DNA of 64,000 nucleotides from Actinomycetes bacterium (GTDB taxonomy: Bacteria; Actinomycetota; Thermoleophilia; Gaiellales; Gaiellaceae). Positions 35,735 to 44,812 of this stretch are shown here, piece after piece. The position numbers and the translations under genes were made by a program. The stretch is from NCBI GenBank assembly GCA_026708005.1, contig JAPOVR010000032.1, forward strand, positions 123,121 to 187,120, read 5' to 3'. Within the stretch, counting starts at the first letter, position 1; each line of letters begins with the position of its first letter. The notes below the pieces were generated by a model. It saw only the letters and a program-made list of their open reading frames with translations. It ran no database searches and was not told where the DNA came from.

Positions 35735-36916
35735 TTGTCCACACCCGAGTCGCAGGATGCCTTTGCTGCCGTCGGCCTGACGTGCTCGGCGTGCGGGCGC
35801 GCGATCCCGGTCGGTCCCGCCCCAGTCTGCCCGTGCGGAGGCGTGCTCGACGTCAACTACGACTGGGAGCGGCTGTCAGGCTGGCAGCCCGAAGGTGCGG
35901 GGGCCTCGCGCTACGAGGCGTTGCTTCCATTTGCACCGGACGTGGAGCGCATCACGCTCGGCGAGGGCAAGACGCCGGTGCTGGAGACCGACGGCGTGCT
36001 CCTCAAGTGCGAGCACCTCAACCCCACGGGCTCGTACAAGGACCGGATTGGCTGGGTCGCGATCAACGTTGGCGTGGCCTGCGGAAGCCCGGGCTGGGTA
36101 GGCTCCTCCTCGGGCAACGCGGGCAGCGCCTTCAGCGCCTACGGAGCCAGAGCTGGTCTGCGAGGAACGCTGTTTACGGCAGCCGATGTCGCGCCGCAGA
36201 AGCTTGCCCAGATGGCCATCTTCGGGACCGAGATTCTCTTCGTGGACGACTTCATGACCGACCCGCAGGCCGCCCAGGCCGCGTTCGGTGGCATCCGCAC
36301 ACTCGCGGTTCGGCGTCAGCTCGTGCTCGGCGTGACCGCGCGGACGTACAACCCCGTTGCCATGGAGGGCGCCAAGACGATCGCCTACGAGCTCAACGAG
36401 CAACTTGGCGAGCCGCCCCAAGCCGTGTACGTCCCGACCGGCGGCGGCGGGCTGCTCAGCTCGATCTGGGCCGGCTTCAGGGACTGGCGCCGACTCGGGC
36501 TCGCCGCCGAGGCACCGCGAATGATCGCGGTGCAGCCGTCAGGGTGCGCGCCCATTCACAAGTCCTTCCTCCGGGGCGACGATCGTGTGACCCCTGTCGG
36601 GACGTGCGTTTCACAGATCTCGGGGCTCCAGCTGCCGGCACCGCCCGACGGCGATCTCGTCCTCGCAGCTCTCCGCGAGTCGAATGGGTTCAGCGTCGCG
36701 GTTTCAGACGAGCGGGCTCACGAGGCCCAGCGCGAGCTCGCCAAACGCTACGGCGTGTTCGTGGAGCCGGCCGCCGCCCTCGCCTACGCCGGCTACCAGG
36801 CCCGGCCCGAGGCCCGTGCGGTCGTGATCTTGACCGGCAGCGGCCTGAAGTCGTCGACCTGGCTCGACGACGCCACGATCCCCACCATCCGGGCCGAGGC
36901 GATCGAGAGACTCTGA
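35735..36916 (+). CDS. Threonine-synthase-like PLP enzyme with N-terminal zinc ribbon
   Basis: 393 residues from TTG 35735. Cys17, Cys20, Cys32 and Cys34 (CSACGRAIPVGPAPVCPC) form a zinc-ribbon lead seen in many threonine synthases and in cysteate synthase and diaminopropionate-type relatives. Lys102 in NPTGSYKDR is the Schiff base, SSSGNAGSAFSAYG binds the substrate carboxylate, and TGGGGLLSS is the phosphate loop. Housekeeping ThrC usually sits with hom and thrB; here it is surrounded by catabolic genes. A beta-replacement or beta-elimination on a phospho or acyl amino acid in a side pathway is more likely than threonine synthesis. Convergent with the M81 gene. Confidence 0.88.
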   Translation: MSTPESQDAFAAVGLTCSACGRAIPVGPAPVCPCGGVLDVNYDWERLSGWQPEGAGASRYEALLPFAPDVERITLGEGKTPVLETDGVLLKCEHLNPTGSYKDRIGWVAINVGVACGSPGWVGSSSGNAGSAFSAYGARAGLRGTLFTAADVAPQKLAQMAIFGTEILFVDDFMTDPQAAQAAFGGIRTLAVRRQLVLGVTARTYNPVAMEGAKTIAYELNEQLGEPPQAVYVPTGGGGLLSSIWAGFRDWRRLGLAAEAPRMIAVQPSGCAPIHKSFLRGDDRVTPVGTCVSQISGLQLPAPPDGDLVLAALRESNGFSVAVSDERAHEAQRELAKRYGVFVEPAAALAYAGYQARPEARAVVILTGSGLKSSTWLDDATIPTIRAEAIERL

Positions 36917-36990
36917 AGAGCTCCTCGAAGACCGCACTGCGCTACGCCTCACGCAGGCGACCTCGCTCGACCTCACAGACCGAGGCGAGC

Positions 36991-37011
36991 GGGCTGCGCT
37001 TACCGCAGCCC
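36991..37011. terminator. Hairpin overlapping the M81 stop codon
   Basis: GGGCTGCG and CGCAGCCC pair perfectly with a five-base loop. It lies between the converging threonine-synthase-like gene (ends 36916) and the M81 gene (TAA at 37000-37002, within the loop). A smaller CGCCT/AGGCG hairpin lies at 36945-36959. Both suit a bidirectional terminator. Confidence 0.5.
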
Positions 37012-38517
37012 TGACCCCGAGACCGCCTCGGTGTAGGAAAGGCCGAGAGGATCGAGCGGCACGATCGGGCGGCGAACGCGCTGGTAGTCGAAGGAGCTCA
37101 ACCGGCAGGTGCAGATTCCCGGACCATCGACGTGGTAGACCCGGCTGGCGACCTCGCCAAAGGCCGCGCGCCAGGCAACGGCTGACTTCGTCACGAGGAT
37201 ACGCTGGCGCTCGAGATCGATGCCCGCCGCGCGGAGATGGTCAGCATCGAATGGCAGCACGCGCCGTGACGTCAAGACGAGCCCGACTCCGCCCACGTTG
37301 AGGACCGCGCAGAGGCCCATGTCGATCTCCATGCCCGTGTGGAAGCTGCCGCTCCGCCGGTAGCGGGTCTCCTCGACACGCACGAGCTCTCCGCGGACAG
37401 CGACGGGGGAGCCGTGCTGGTCATCCCACTTCCCGCCCACCTCGAGCTCGACCGTGCGTCCGGCTCCAGCCGAGTCGGCCGTCTGACACGCTCGCACGGC
37501 CTCCGGGTCGCAGAGTACGACGACTGCGTCTTCCGCACCGGCCTCCAGGAGCGCCGCGAGGATCGCCGTTCCATCCCCCGGAGTTCCCCCTCCGACATTG
37601 TCCGAGACATCGGCGAGTACGACGGGCCCCTCCGCTTCGCTGAGCGCCTTCTCGACCGCCTCCTCAGGCGTGAGCAGCCCACGGCAAAACGTGCCGCGAG
37701 CCTCCCAGACAGCCTCGGCGAGCTCGTCGGCGCCGCCCTCAACAGCGGCCTGGTCGGTTCCACAGACCACGACCGTGTAGCCGAGCTCCTCCACGTCGGC
37801 GTAGGGGTAGCCCGGAAGCAGGGTCGCGCAATCGATCTGGGGCTGCTCTTCGAGACGGTGCGCCAGGGCCAAGAGGCCGCGCGTTGGCTCATCCGCGCTG
37901 CTCTGACCGAGCGGGCACGTGAGCAGCGGCAGCCGCCGCCAGGCAAGACAGGCGCGCCGGCCAGGCTGCAACAGCCTCGTGACCAGCTCGACCGCTTCGT
38001 GACCACGCTCGAACTGATCGACGTGCGGGTAGGTGTCGTAGCCAGCGACCGCGTTGGCGGCAGCGAACAGCTGGCCACCGGGGTTCGCGTGCAGATCGAG
38101 GGTGACGACGATCGGAATGTCGCCAGCGAGCCTCCGCACAGCGCCGACGAGGTCGGATTCCGGATCCCCGATGTCCTCCGCGACCATGGCACCGTGCAGG
38201 GTCAGCACGATCCCGGCGAGCGGCAGCGCCTCCTCGAGTCGGGAGAGGAGCATCTCCCAGAGGGCCGTGCGTGCTGCGGCGGAGACGACCGCCCCCGGAA
38301 GTGCCGCTGCGGCCAGCAGGGGCACAGCCTCCTGTCCGAGCCCTCGACACGCGGCCAAAGCGCCGCCGATCTCGGTGCGGGTGCCCTCGTAGGTGTCGCG
38401 GAAGGCCTCGCGCCCTTCCGCGTACTGGAAGGCGAAAAAGTCGTCGAGCTCCGTCTGCCCGCGAGCGAACGAGTTCGTCTCGTGCCAGACCCCGCCGATG
38501 CCGATTCGCGCCGCCAC
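37000..38517 (-). CDS. M81 family metallopeptidase (MlrC-like)
   Basis: About 505 residues from GTG 38517 (VAARIGIGGVWHETNSF); the frame extends nine codons more. The conserved zinc-site text is HETNSF (His12), VVTLDLHANP near residue 150, DTYPHVDQFERG, and the C-terminal domain glycine motif DVSDNVGGGTPGDGT. The family was named for the enzyme that finishes degradation of the cyclic peptide microcystin. Members are widespread in gene sets for amide and peptide catabolism and are often next to peptide ABC importers. Convergent with the threonine-synthase-like gene, divergent from the M20 peptidase gene 140 bases away. Confidence 0.92.
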   Translation of the reverse strand: MAARIGIGGVWHETNSFARGQTELDDFFAFQYAEGREAFRDTYEGTRTEIGGALAACRGLGQEAVPLLAAAALPGAVVSAAARTALWEMLLSRLEEALPLAGIVLTLHGAMVAEDIGDPESDLVGAVRRLAGDIPIVVTLDLHANPGGQLFAAANAVAGYDTYPHVDQFERGHEAVELVTRLLQPGRRACLAWRRLPLLTCPLGQSSADEPTRGLLALAHRLEEQPQIDCATLLPGYPYADVEELGYTVVVCGTDQAAVEGGADELAEAVWEARGTFCRGLLTPEEAVEKALSEAEGPVVLADVSDNVGGGTPGDGTAILAALLEAGAEDAVVVLCDPEAVRACQTADSAGAGRTVELEVGGKWDDQHGSPVAVRGELVRVEETRYRRSGSFHTGMEIDMGLCAVLNVGGVGLVLTSRRVLPFDADHLRAAGIDLERQRILVTKSAVAWRAAFGEVASRVYHVDGPGICTCRLSSFDYQRVRRPIVPLDPLGLSYTEAVSGSGLR

Positions 38518-38657
38518 GGCCCGAACGCTACCAAGGCAGAGCACCGAGCCCGCCTCCAGCCGGCGCTATCCTCGACCGCGACGGGCCGGTAGCATGGCGC
38601 CGCACACGTGTTGGGGATGCAGCTTGCAGAGGCCGCGCGCGACCGACTAGTCGCGCC

Positions 38658-39851
38658 ATGAACGGTGAGCTCGACGAGGTTGTCGACGTCGCGCGGCAGT
38701 TGATCGGCGCGCCGAGCGAGAACCCTCCCGGGGATGAGCGAGCGGTTGCTGACGTCGCGATGCGGCTGCTTCGGGAGCGGGGCATCCATGACCTAGCGGC
38801 CGTCGCTCGGGAGCCGCACAGGCCAAATGTCGTTGCGACGGTCGTGAGCCCTCGGCCCGGCCCAACCGTGATCCTCTCCGGGCATCTCGATACGAAGCCC
38901 GTCGGTGATCAGGAGGTGTGGGAGCACGACCCCTTCGCCGGAGCCATTGCCGACGGGCGGCTCTACGGCCTCGGAGCCTGTGACATGAAGGCGGGCGTGG
39001 CAGCTGTGATCGTGGCTCTCGGCCGCATCTCCGCAGCCGGTGGACCGGGGTGCGGATCGGTCGTCGGGCTCCTGCTCGCGGATGAGGAGGCCGGCAGTGC
39101 CTACGGCGCCCGGTTCCTCGCCGAGGCGGGCGAGATCCGGGCTCATGCCGCGATCATCGCCGAGCCGGCAGGCGTCACCCGTGAGTGGGAGCGTCTCTAC
39201 CTGGGCACGCGGGGTGCGCTGTTGTTCCGAGTCGACCTGGAGGGAGCCACCGGGCACTCCTCGCTCGAGGATCACCTGGGTGGAACGAGCGCAACGCTTG
39301 CGCTTGCCCGGCTGGTTGACCGCCTTGACACGGCCTTCCATGAGCTACCCGACGTCGCGGTCAACGTGGCCGGGACGGTCGAGGGCGGTGTCTACTACGG
39401 GGTCCGCGCGCCGACCGCCTCGTTCCGCGGGGACGTGCGGATCCCCCCGGAGGTCACGCTCACAGACGCCCGCCGCGTCCTCGACGAGAGGGTCGCCGCC
39501 TTCCTCGCCGAACATCCCGGCGTGCGGGCCGACGTCTGCATCGACGAGCTGCTCGACGGTGGCGCTGAAGCGCTCTGGGTGGCGCCGGACTCGCCGATCG
39601 CGCAGGCCTGCCGGGCCGCGGCCACCACGAAGCTCGACTCTCCCCCGCCCGATGGGATCTACCCCGCCGGGACCGACTCCTTCTTTGTGCAGGGCATCGC
39701 GGGGGTGCCCACGATCCCGGCGCTCGGCCCGGGCCGCCTGCAGGAGGCACACCAGCCGAACGAGTTCGTCTCGCTCGAGAGCCTCGAAGCAGCACCGACT
39801 ATCCTCGCCGCGGCTGTCGAGAACTTCCTCTCCACCGAAGGTTCCGGGTAA
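38658..39851 (+). CDS. M20 family peptidase/deacylase (ArgE/DapE group)
   Basis: 397 residues from ATG 38658. The metal-site series is complete: SGHLDTKPVGD, GLGACDMKAGVA (bridging Asp), ADEEAGSAYG (Glu-Glu) and the C-terminal EAHQPNEFV His. The dimerisation lid begins near GALLFRVDLEGATGHSS. Substrates of the group are N-acyl or N-succinyl amino acids and N-carbamoyl compounds. Unlike the M20 gene at 18.6-19.8 kb, the frame is intact. The stop TAA overlaps the ATG of the SDR gene by one base, a tight translational coupling, so the acyl release and the next oxidation are likely steps of one route. Confidence 0.92.
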   Translation: MNGELDEVVDVARQLIGAPSENPPGDERAVADVAMRLLRERGIHDLAAVAREPHRPNVVATVVSPRPGPTVILSGHLDTKPVGDQEVWEHDPFAGAIADGRLYGLGACDMKAGVAAVIVALGRISAAGGPGCGSVVGLLLADEEAGSAYGARFLAEAGEIRAHAAIIAEPAGVTREWERLYLGTRGALLFRVDLEGATGHSSLEDHLGGTSATLALARLVDRLDTAFHELPDVAVNVAGTVEGGVYYGVRAPTASFRGDVRIPPEVTLTDARRVLDERVAAFLAEHPGVRADVCIDELLDGGAEALWVAPDSPIAQACRAAATTKLDSPPPDGIYPAGTDSFFVQGIAGVPTIPALGPGRLQEAHQPNEFVSLESLEAAPTILAAAVENFLSTEGSG

Positions 39852-40597
39852 TGCAACGCGTGCTCGTCACAGGCGGCGGCACCGGGATCGGCCTCGCGAT
39901 CTCGACTGCCTTCCTTGCCGATGGCGCGTCGGTCGTCGTTGGCCAGCGAACTGAGGGCGAGGCACGATCGGCTGAGGCACGGCTCCGAGGGAAGGGAGGG
40001 ACGGTTGTCGGCATCGGTGCCGACCTCGCGTTCGCCGAGGGCTGCCGAGCGCTCGTCGCGCGCGCTGCCGAGGCGCTCGGCGGCCTCGACATCGTCGTAA
40101 ACAACGCCGCGATCACCGGCCCGCCTGCCATCGCTCCCTTCGCCGAGTTTGACGATGAGTTGCTCGATCTGATCATTGACGTCAACCTCAAGGCGCCGTT
40201 CCGTATCGCACGCGAGGCCGTACGGCACATGGGGCGCTCGGGCGTGATCGTCAACATCAGCTCGGTTGGCGGCTCTGCTGCAGAGGAGAACGCCGCGGCG
40301 TACTGTGGGTCGAAGGGTGGTCTGGACATGCTGACCAAGGCGCTTGCGATCGAGCTCGCCTCGAGGCGCATCCGCGTCGTCGGGGTCGCGCCCGGCGACA
40401 TCCTCACGGGCCGCGGGCGCGCCGCTGACCGCACGCGGGCAGCCGAGCGGCCAAGTCGCTATGCAAGGATGACCCCAATCGGCCGCAGAGGGCGCCCCGA
40501 CGACATCGGCCGAGCTGTCGTCTACCTTGTGTCAGACCGAGCGTCATTCGTCACAGGAACGACGCTGCGGGTCGACGGTGGCCGCCTCGCGTACTAA
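39851..40597 (+). CDS. Short-chain dehydrogenase/reductase (SDR)
   Basis: 248 residues, classical SDR. Nucleotide-binding TGGGTGIG sits at about residues 6-13, VVNNAA in the middle, and catalytic Ser in VNISSVGG. YCGSKGG supplies the Tyr-x3-Lys pair. The C-terminal DRASFVTGTTLRVDGG is typical of FabG-like members. The cofactor loop after strand 2 reads GQRTEGEAR. An Arg where NAD-dependent enzymes have Asp suggests NADP, with moderate certainty. Coupled to the M20 peptidase gene by a one-base overlap. The gap to the following ABC ATPase gene is about 100 bases. Confidence 0.93.
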   Translation: MQRVLVTGGGTGIGLAISTAFLADGASVVVGQRTEGEARSAEARLRGKGGTVVGIGADLAFAEGCRALVARAAEALGGLDIVVNNAAITGPPAIAPFAEFDDELLDLIIDVNLKAPFRIAREAVRHMGRSGVIVNISSVGGSAAEENAAAYCGSKGGLDMLTKALAIELASRRIRVVGVAPGDILTGRGRAADRTRAAERPSRYARMTPIGRRGRPDDIGRAVVYLVSDRASFVTGTTLRVDGGRLAY

Positions 40598-40701
40598 AAG
40601 ACCCGTTCAAGGAAACCGCCTCCCGAGACTCGTCCTGTGAAGCCGCCGCGCGCGGATGCACTCCACGAGCGGCCGCGACGAGTAGAGTGGCTAGACGGCT
40701 C

Positions 40702-42489
40702 ATGAGCGAGAGCGTCGTCCGAATCGACTCCCTGCGCGTGGAGTTGGACTCCGGCGAGCCCATCGTCGAGGAGGTCTCGCTCAAGATTCGCCCCGGCGAG
40801 GTGCTGGGGCTCGTGGGCGAGTCTGGAAGCGGCAAGACGACGACCGCCCTGGCCCTCTTGGGCTACGCTCGCCGCGGCTGCCGGATCGCCTCCGGCACAG
40901 TCGAGATCGACGGTCACGTCCTCACAGCGGGCGATGAGCACTCAGTCCGTGCGCTCCGCGGCAGGGTCGTCTCGTACATTCCACAGGACCCGGCCACTTC
41001 GCTCAACCCATCCCACCGAGTGGGCAACGCCGTCGGAGAGATGCTTCGCACGCACGTCCCCGGCTCCGACCCGGAGCGCGGCGCTCGCGAGGCCCTCGAG
41101 CGCGTCCACCTCCCGGGTGACCGTGCCTTTAGACGCCGGTTCCCGCATCAGCTCTCGGGCGGCCAGCGGCAGCGCGTCGCGATCGCCTCCGCACTCGTGT
41201 GCGAGCCGCCTGCCGTCGTCATGGACGAGCCAACCACCGGGCTTGACGTCGTCACCCAGGCCCGGATCCTCGAGGAGATCGACCGGCTGCGACGTGAGGA
41301 TGGACTCGCCGTCCTCTACGTGAGCCACGACCTCGCGGTCGTCGCCTCGATCGCCGACCACCTTGCTGTCATGTACGCCGGCAGCCTCGTCGAGGACGGG
41401 GCGGCAACAGACATCCTGACGGCCCCGAGCCACCCCTACACGCGCGGGCTGATCGCGTCGATTCCCGACCATGCGGCGCCGCGTCGCATGAACGGGATTC
41501 CAGGCGTCTCGATCGAGGTCGGAGCGCGACCACCGGGGTGCGTGTTCGCGCCACGGTGCTCACAGCAGGTCGCGCGGTGCCAGCAGGAGATGCCGGGACG
41601 CCAAGACGTTGCGCCCGGCCACCGCGTGCGGTGCTTCGAGTGGCAGAAGACGCCCTCGCTCTCCCACGGTGCATCGCTCACGCTGCACAGCACACAGGAG
41701 GAAGCCCAGGTGCTGGAGGTCGTCTCCCTCCGGGCCGAGTACGGGAGCAGGGCTACAGCCACCGTCGCCGTTGAGGACGTGACGTTCAACGTGTCGCGCG
41801 GCGAATGCGTCGCGCTCGTCGGCGAGTCGGGCTCTGGGAAGACAACCATCGCCCGCTGCGTGGTGGGCCTGCACCCGCCCGCAGCTGGCAGCGTCAGGTT
41901 CGACGGCGAGCCCTTGGCAGCGCTTGCAAAGAACCGCCCGCAGGAGTCGCGCCGTCGCATCCAGATCGTGTTCCAAGACCCGTACGAGTCGCTGAACCCG
42001 AGGCACCGGATCCGAGATGCCATCGCTCGTCCGGCGCGCGTTCTGCGCGGCGTCAGCAGGCAGGAGGCCGAGGCCGCTGTGGCCGAGCTGCTCGAGCGGG
42101 CGCGGCTGCCCGCAGCACTCGCCGAGCGGTTTCCAGCCGAGCTCTCTGGAGGGGAGCGCCAGCGCGTCGCCATCGCGCGGGCGCTCGTGGCGCAGCCCGA
42201 CCTGATTGTCTGCGACGAGATCACGTCGGCGCTCGACGTATCTGTGCAGGCCGCGGTTCTCGACCTTCTCGCCGAGCTTCGCGCTGAGCTGGGCCTGAGC
42301 CTGCTCTTCATCTCCCACGATCTCGGCGTCGTTGCGGGCATCGCCGATCGCGTTCTCGTGCTCGACCGCGGTCGGGTCCGCGAGGAAGGTCCGGTCAGCA
42401 CCGTCGTGGCCGACCCGCAGGATGTGTACACGCAGGAGCTGCTCGCCGCAGCGCCGCGGCTCGAGGGGGTTGCGAGCCCCTCGGCGTGA
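40702..42489 (+). CDS. Fused double ATP-binding protein of an oligopeptide-type ABC transporter
   Basis: About 595 residues from ATG 40702; GTG 40687 is the alternative. Two complete ABC modules sit in one chain, corresponding to DppD and DppF. Walker A is GESGSGKT at residues 39-46 and again near residue 375. Signatures are LSGGQRQRVAIA and LSGGERQRVAIARAL, Walker B VVMDEPTTGLD and IVCDEITSALD. The cysteine cluster CVFAPRCSQQVARC lies between the modules where DppD would end. The permeases and binding protein it should serve lie 2-6 kb downstream on the same strand, separated by an amidohydrolase and a cupin gene. In system A of this window the same functions are on two genes. Confidence 0.93.
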   Translation: MSESVVRIDSLRVELDSGEPIVEEVSLKIRPGEVLGLVGESGSGKTTTALALLGYARRGCRIASGTVEIDGHVLTAGDEHSVRALRGRVVSYIPQDPATSLNPSHRVGNAVGEMLRTHVPGSDPERGAREALERVHLPGDRAFRRRFPHQLSGGQRQRVAIASALVCEPPAVVMDEPTTGLDVVTQARILEEIDRLRREDGLAVLYVSHDLAVVASIADHLAVMYAGSLVEDGAATDILTAPSHPYTRGLIASIPDHAAPRRMNGIPGVSIEVGARPPGCVFAPRCSQQVARCQQEMPGRQDVAPGHRVRCFEWQKTPSLSHGASLTLHSTQEEAQVLEVVSLRAEYGSRATATVAVEDVTFNVSRGECVALVGESGSGKTTIARCVVGLHPPAAGSVRFDGEPLAALAKNRPQESRRRIQIVFQDPYESLNPRHRIRDAIARPARVLRGVSRQEAEAAVAELLERARLPAALAERFPAELSGGERQRVAIARALVAQPDLIVCDEITSALDVSVQAAVLDLLAELRAELGLSLLFISHDLGVVAGIADRVLVLDRGRVREEGPVSTVVADPQDVYTQELLAAAPRLEGVASPSA

Positions 42490-42699
42490 CCCATGAGAGC
42501 GTTGTTCCATCGAGGCCTCCTTGGAGGTTGAGGGCACAAGGCGACCCGGTCTCAGGAAAGAGCGCAGAAGGCGTACGAAACCACAGGGAAACGGGAGCGC
42601 GAGGAAGCGAGCTGGAGGCGCTCCAGGGAGGATGTCCGCGAGCGCAGCCGCGCTCTGTGCGGCAGCCGCAGCCGGACTCGAGGCAGCCGGGCGCGCGGT

Positions 42700-42728
42700 T
42701 TGACAGGATCAACCCCACGGTTCAGACT
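42700..42728 (+). promoter_or_regulatory. Candidate promoter for the 42.7-48.5 kb operon
   Basis: A perfect TTGACA at 42700-42705 is followed, 17 bases later, by CAGACT at 42723-42728, which has the A2 and T6 positions of a -10 element. Transcription would start near 42735 and give a leader of about 20 bases with a purine-rich binding site (GGAGAGGAGAGG) before GTG 42754. The surrounding 260 bases are otherwise without a gene. Confidence 0.45.
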
Positions 42729-42753
42729 GCCGGGGTTGGAGAGGAGAGGCAAC

Positions 42754-44244
42754 GTGGCTGAAACGGTCGAGAACGAGCCGCAGGACTGCGACCTGCTTGT
42801 CCACAACGCGCACGTCGTCACCGTCGACTCCGAGAACCGCATCCACCGGCCGGGCGCGGTCGCCGTCGTCGGCGGTGCGATCGTCGCGGTAGGAGCCGAC
42901 GAGGAGGTGGCCCCGGCGTTTCGGGCGCAGCGGCGAATCGACGCGCGCGGCGCAGTCGTGCATCCGGGCTTCGTCGAGGGCCACGTCCACGTGTCAGAGC
43001 ACCTCGACCGGGGCGGCTGGAGCCCGGACACGTTCACGTGGTCAGACATCATGGGGTGGGGCCCGGGATTCCTCGATGCCCTCACCGACGAAGATGAGGA
43101 GGCCGGCAGCTACCTCGGATGTCTCGAGCTGGTCCGGAACGGCGCGACGTTCTTCCTGGAGGCCGGCACCGTCCTCGAGCCCGACACCGCGGCGCGAGCT
43201 GCCCAGGCCGTCGGAATCCGGGCCTCGCTGGCTGACCCGTTTCTCTGGGATCTTGGGGGGATCAGCCGGGATCAGCGGCCGACGAACAGAATCCCGCACG
43301 ACACCGAGCGCGCGTTGAGCGTCCTCGGGACGGAGCTTGAGCGCAACAAGGACCCGCATGCGCTCGTCCGAGGACACATCGCCGTGTATGGCATCGGCGC
43401 GTGCTCCGACGAGCTCACCCACGCCGCTAAGGCCTGCGCCGACGAGAACGGCGTCGTCTTCGCCCAGCACCAATCGTTCGACGAGCTCGACACGGGCGTG
43501 AGCGACGAGCTCCACGGCCGACATCCCCTCGTCCACTACGCCGAGACGGGCCTCCTCGACGAGAACTGCAACTTCTACCACATGAACTTCCTTCGAGATG
43601 ACGAGGTTGCCCCAGTGATCGAGAGCGGAATGTCGATCACGTGGTGCCCCAGCGCCTGCATGTTCTTCAACGTCGGGGCGACCTTTCGGGGCCGCCATGT
43701 CGAGCTGTACCACGAGGGCGTCAACGTCGCGCTCGGCTCAGATGCCTGTAACTGCGGCTCGGCGTTCGACCTCGGCATTCAGGCGTTCCTGGCAGTCCTG
43801 ACCGCCCGGGAGAAGACCCGTGAGCGCACGCTGAACGCCTACGACGCGCTTCGCATGGCCACCATCAATGGGGCGCGGGCCGTCGGGCTCGAGGACACGA
43901 TTGGCTCTCTCGAGGTCGGCAAGCGGGCCGATCTCGTCGTGCGGCGGGAAGACCTGCCCGAAGCTCAGCCGGTCCTGGATGCAGAGATCGCCGCCCTGGA
44001 TCACCGGCGCGCTCACGGTCCAATCCAGAACGTCGTCTACGCGACGCAGTCCAAGAGCGTGGACACGGTCCTCGTTGACGGCCAGGTCGTCGTCGAGGGC
44101 GGCCATTCAACCCGCGTGGACGAAGAGCGCGTCTACCGCGAGGTCACCGCATCGGCGCGCAGGGTCTATCAGCGCATGGGCGATCTCAACCCGCGCCCAC
44201 GGCGGCCAGCCGTCGTGTCAGCCCGTAAGGAACAAGCCCCGTGA
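42754..44244 (+). CDS. Amidohydrolase (cytosine deaminase/TrzA-AtzA group), paralogue
   Basis: About 496 residues from GTG 42754, with GGAGAGG just upstream; the frame back to 42700 runs through the likely promoter. Metal ligands His77 and His79 are in EGHVHVSEH, a later His in FAQHQSFDELD, and Asp in ALGSDACNC. The protein is a strong match to the product of 31004-32437 over its length, with long identical blocks such as CSDEL, LHGRHPLVHYA and SLEVGKRAD. The active-site neighbourhood differs (SDACNCGSAFD versus SDAVGWAGAFD), so the two may have different substrates. It lies inside the gene set of a complete peptide-type importer, so its substrate is probably what that importer brings in. Confidence 0.93.
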   Translation: MAETVENEPQDCDLLVHNAHVVTVDSENRIHRPGAVAVVGGAIVAVGADEEVAPAFRAQRRIDARGAVVHPGFVEGHVHVSEHLDRGGWSPDTFTWSDIMGWGPGFLDALTDEDEEAGSYLGCLELVRNGATFFLEAGTVLEPDTAARAAQAVGIRASLADPFLWDLGGISRDQRPTNRIPHDTERALSVLGTELERNKDPHALVRGHIAVYGIGACSDELTHAAKACADENGVVFAQHQSFDELDTGVSDELHGRHPLVHYAETGLLDENCNFYHMNFLRDDEVAPVIESGMSITWCPSACMFFNVGATFRGRHVELYHEGVNVALGSDACNCGSAFDLGIQAFLAVLTAREKTRERTLNAYDALRMATINGARAVGLEDTIGSLEVGKRADLVVRREDLPEAQPVLDAEIAALDHRRAHGPIQNVVYATQSKSVDTVLVDGQVVVEGGHSTRVDEERVYREVTASARRVYQRMGDLNPRPRRPAVVSARKEQAP

Positions 44245-44277
44245 TAAGACAACAGCTGACCCGGGAGGAACCGAGCC

Positions 44278-44694
44278 GTGCGTGATCCAAGCGAATACTC
44301 GAAGATCTCGTGGGATGAAGCGCAGGGCGGCCGGGTCGGACCGCTCCCTGCAGACCACGTCTTCCCGTCCGATGTGGCGCTGACCCTGAAGCCGTACACG
44401 ATCCCTCTCCAGACGGAGTACGTTGCCCTCTCCCTCTGCCATATCGCACCGGGTGAGTCGTCGGAGATGGAGCGGACGAAGGTCGCCGAGGAAGTCTACT
44501 ACATCGCCCAGGGACGAATCCGATTTCGGATTGGAAAGAAGGACGTCGAGGCGAAGCAGCACGATGCAGTTCGGGTTCCCGCACACGTCGTTCGCGCGCT
44601 CCACAACGACAGCTCCGAAGATTGCTGGCTGCTCGTGATGGCAGCGCCGATCGACGAGTTCCTCGAGCACTACAAGAAGGCAGGTCTCATGTAG
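44278..44694 (+). CDS. Cupin-domain protein
   Basis: 138 residues from GTG 44278 (GGGAGGA about nine bases upstream). A single cupin barrel is recognised by the pattern EEVYYIAQGRIRFRIG, DAVRVPAHVVRALHN and a C-terminal helical tail. The first cupin motif normally supplies H-x-H plus Glu; here the aligned text is RTKVAEEVYY, so two of the usual metal His are absent and only the second-motif His remains. It may bind a different ligand or act without metal. Located 33 bases after the amidohydrolase gene and 118 before the binding-protein gene on the same strand, so part of the same operon. Confidence 0.85.
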   Translation: MRDPSEYSKISWDEAQGGRVGPLPADHVFPSDVALTLKPYTIPLQTEYVALSLCHIAPGESSEMERTKVAEEVYYIAQGRIRFRIGKKDVEAKQHDAVRVPAHVVRALHNDSSEDCWLLVMAAPIDEFLEHYKKAGLM

Positions 44695-44812
44695 GCACGG
44701 GGAGCTGGGCGCGATGCCCGGAACGCCCGCCCGCGCAGGGAGACAGCCACGACTGGCGTAGTGGAGGCGGTGACGTCTCACTGGCCAGCGAGGAGAAGGA
44801 GGAAACACCAGC

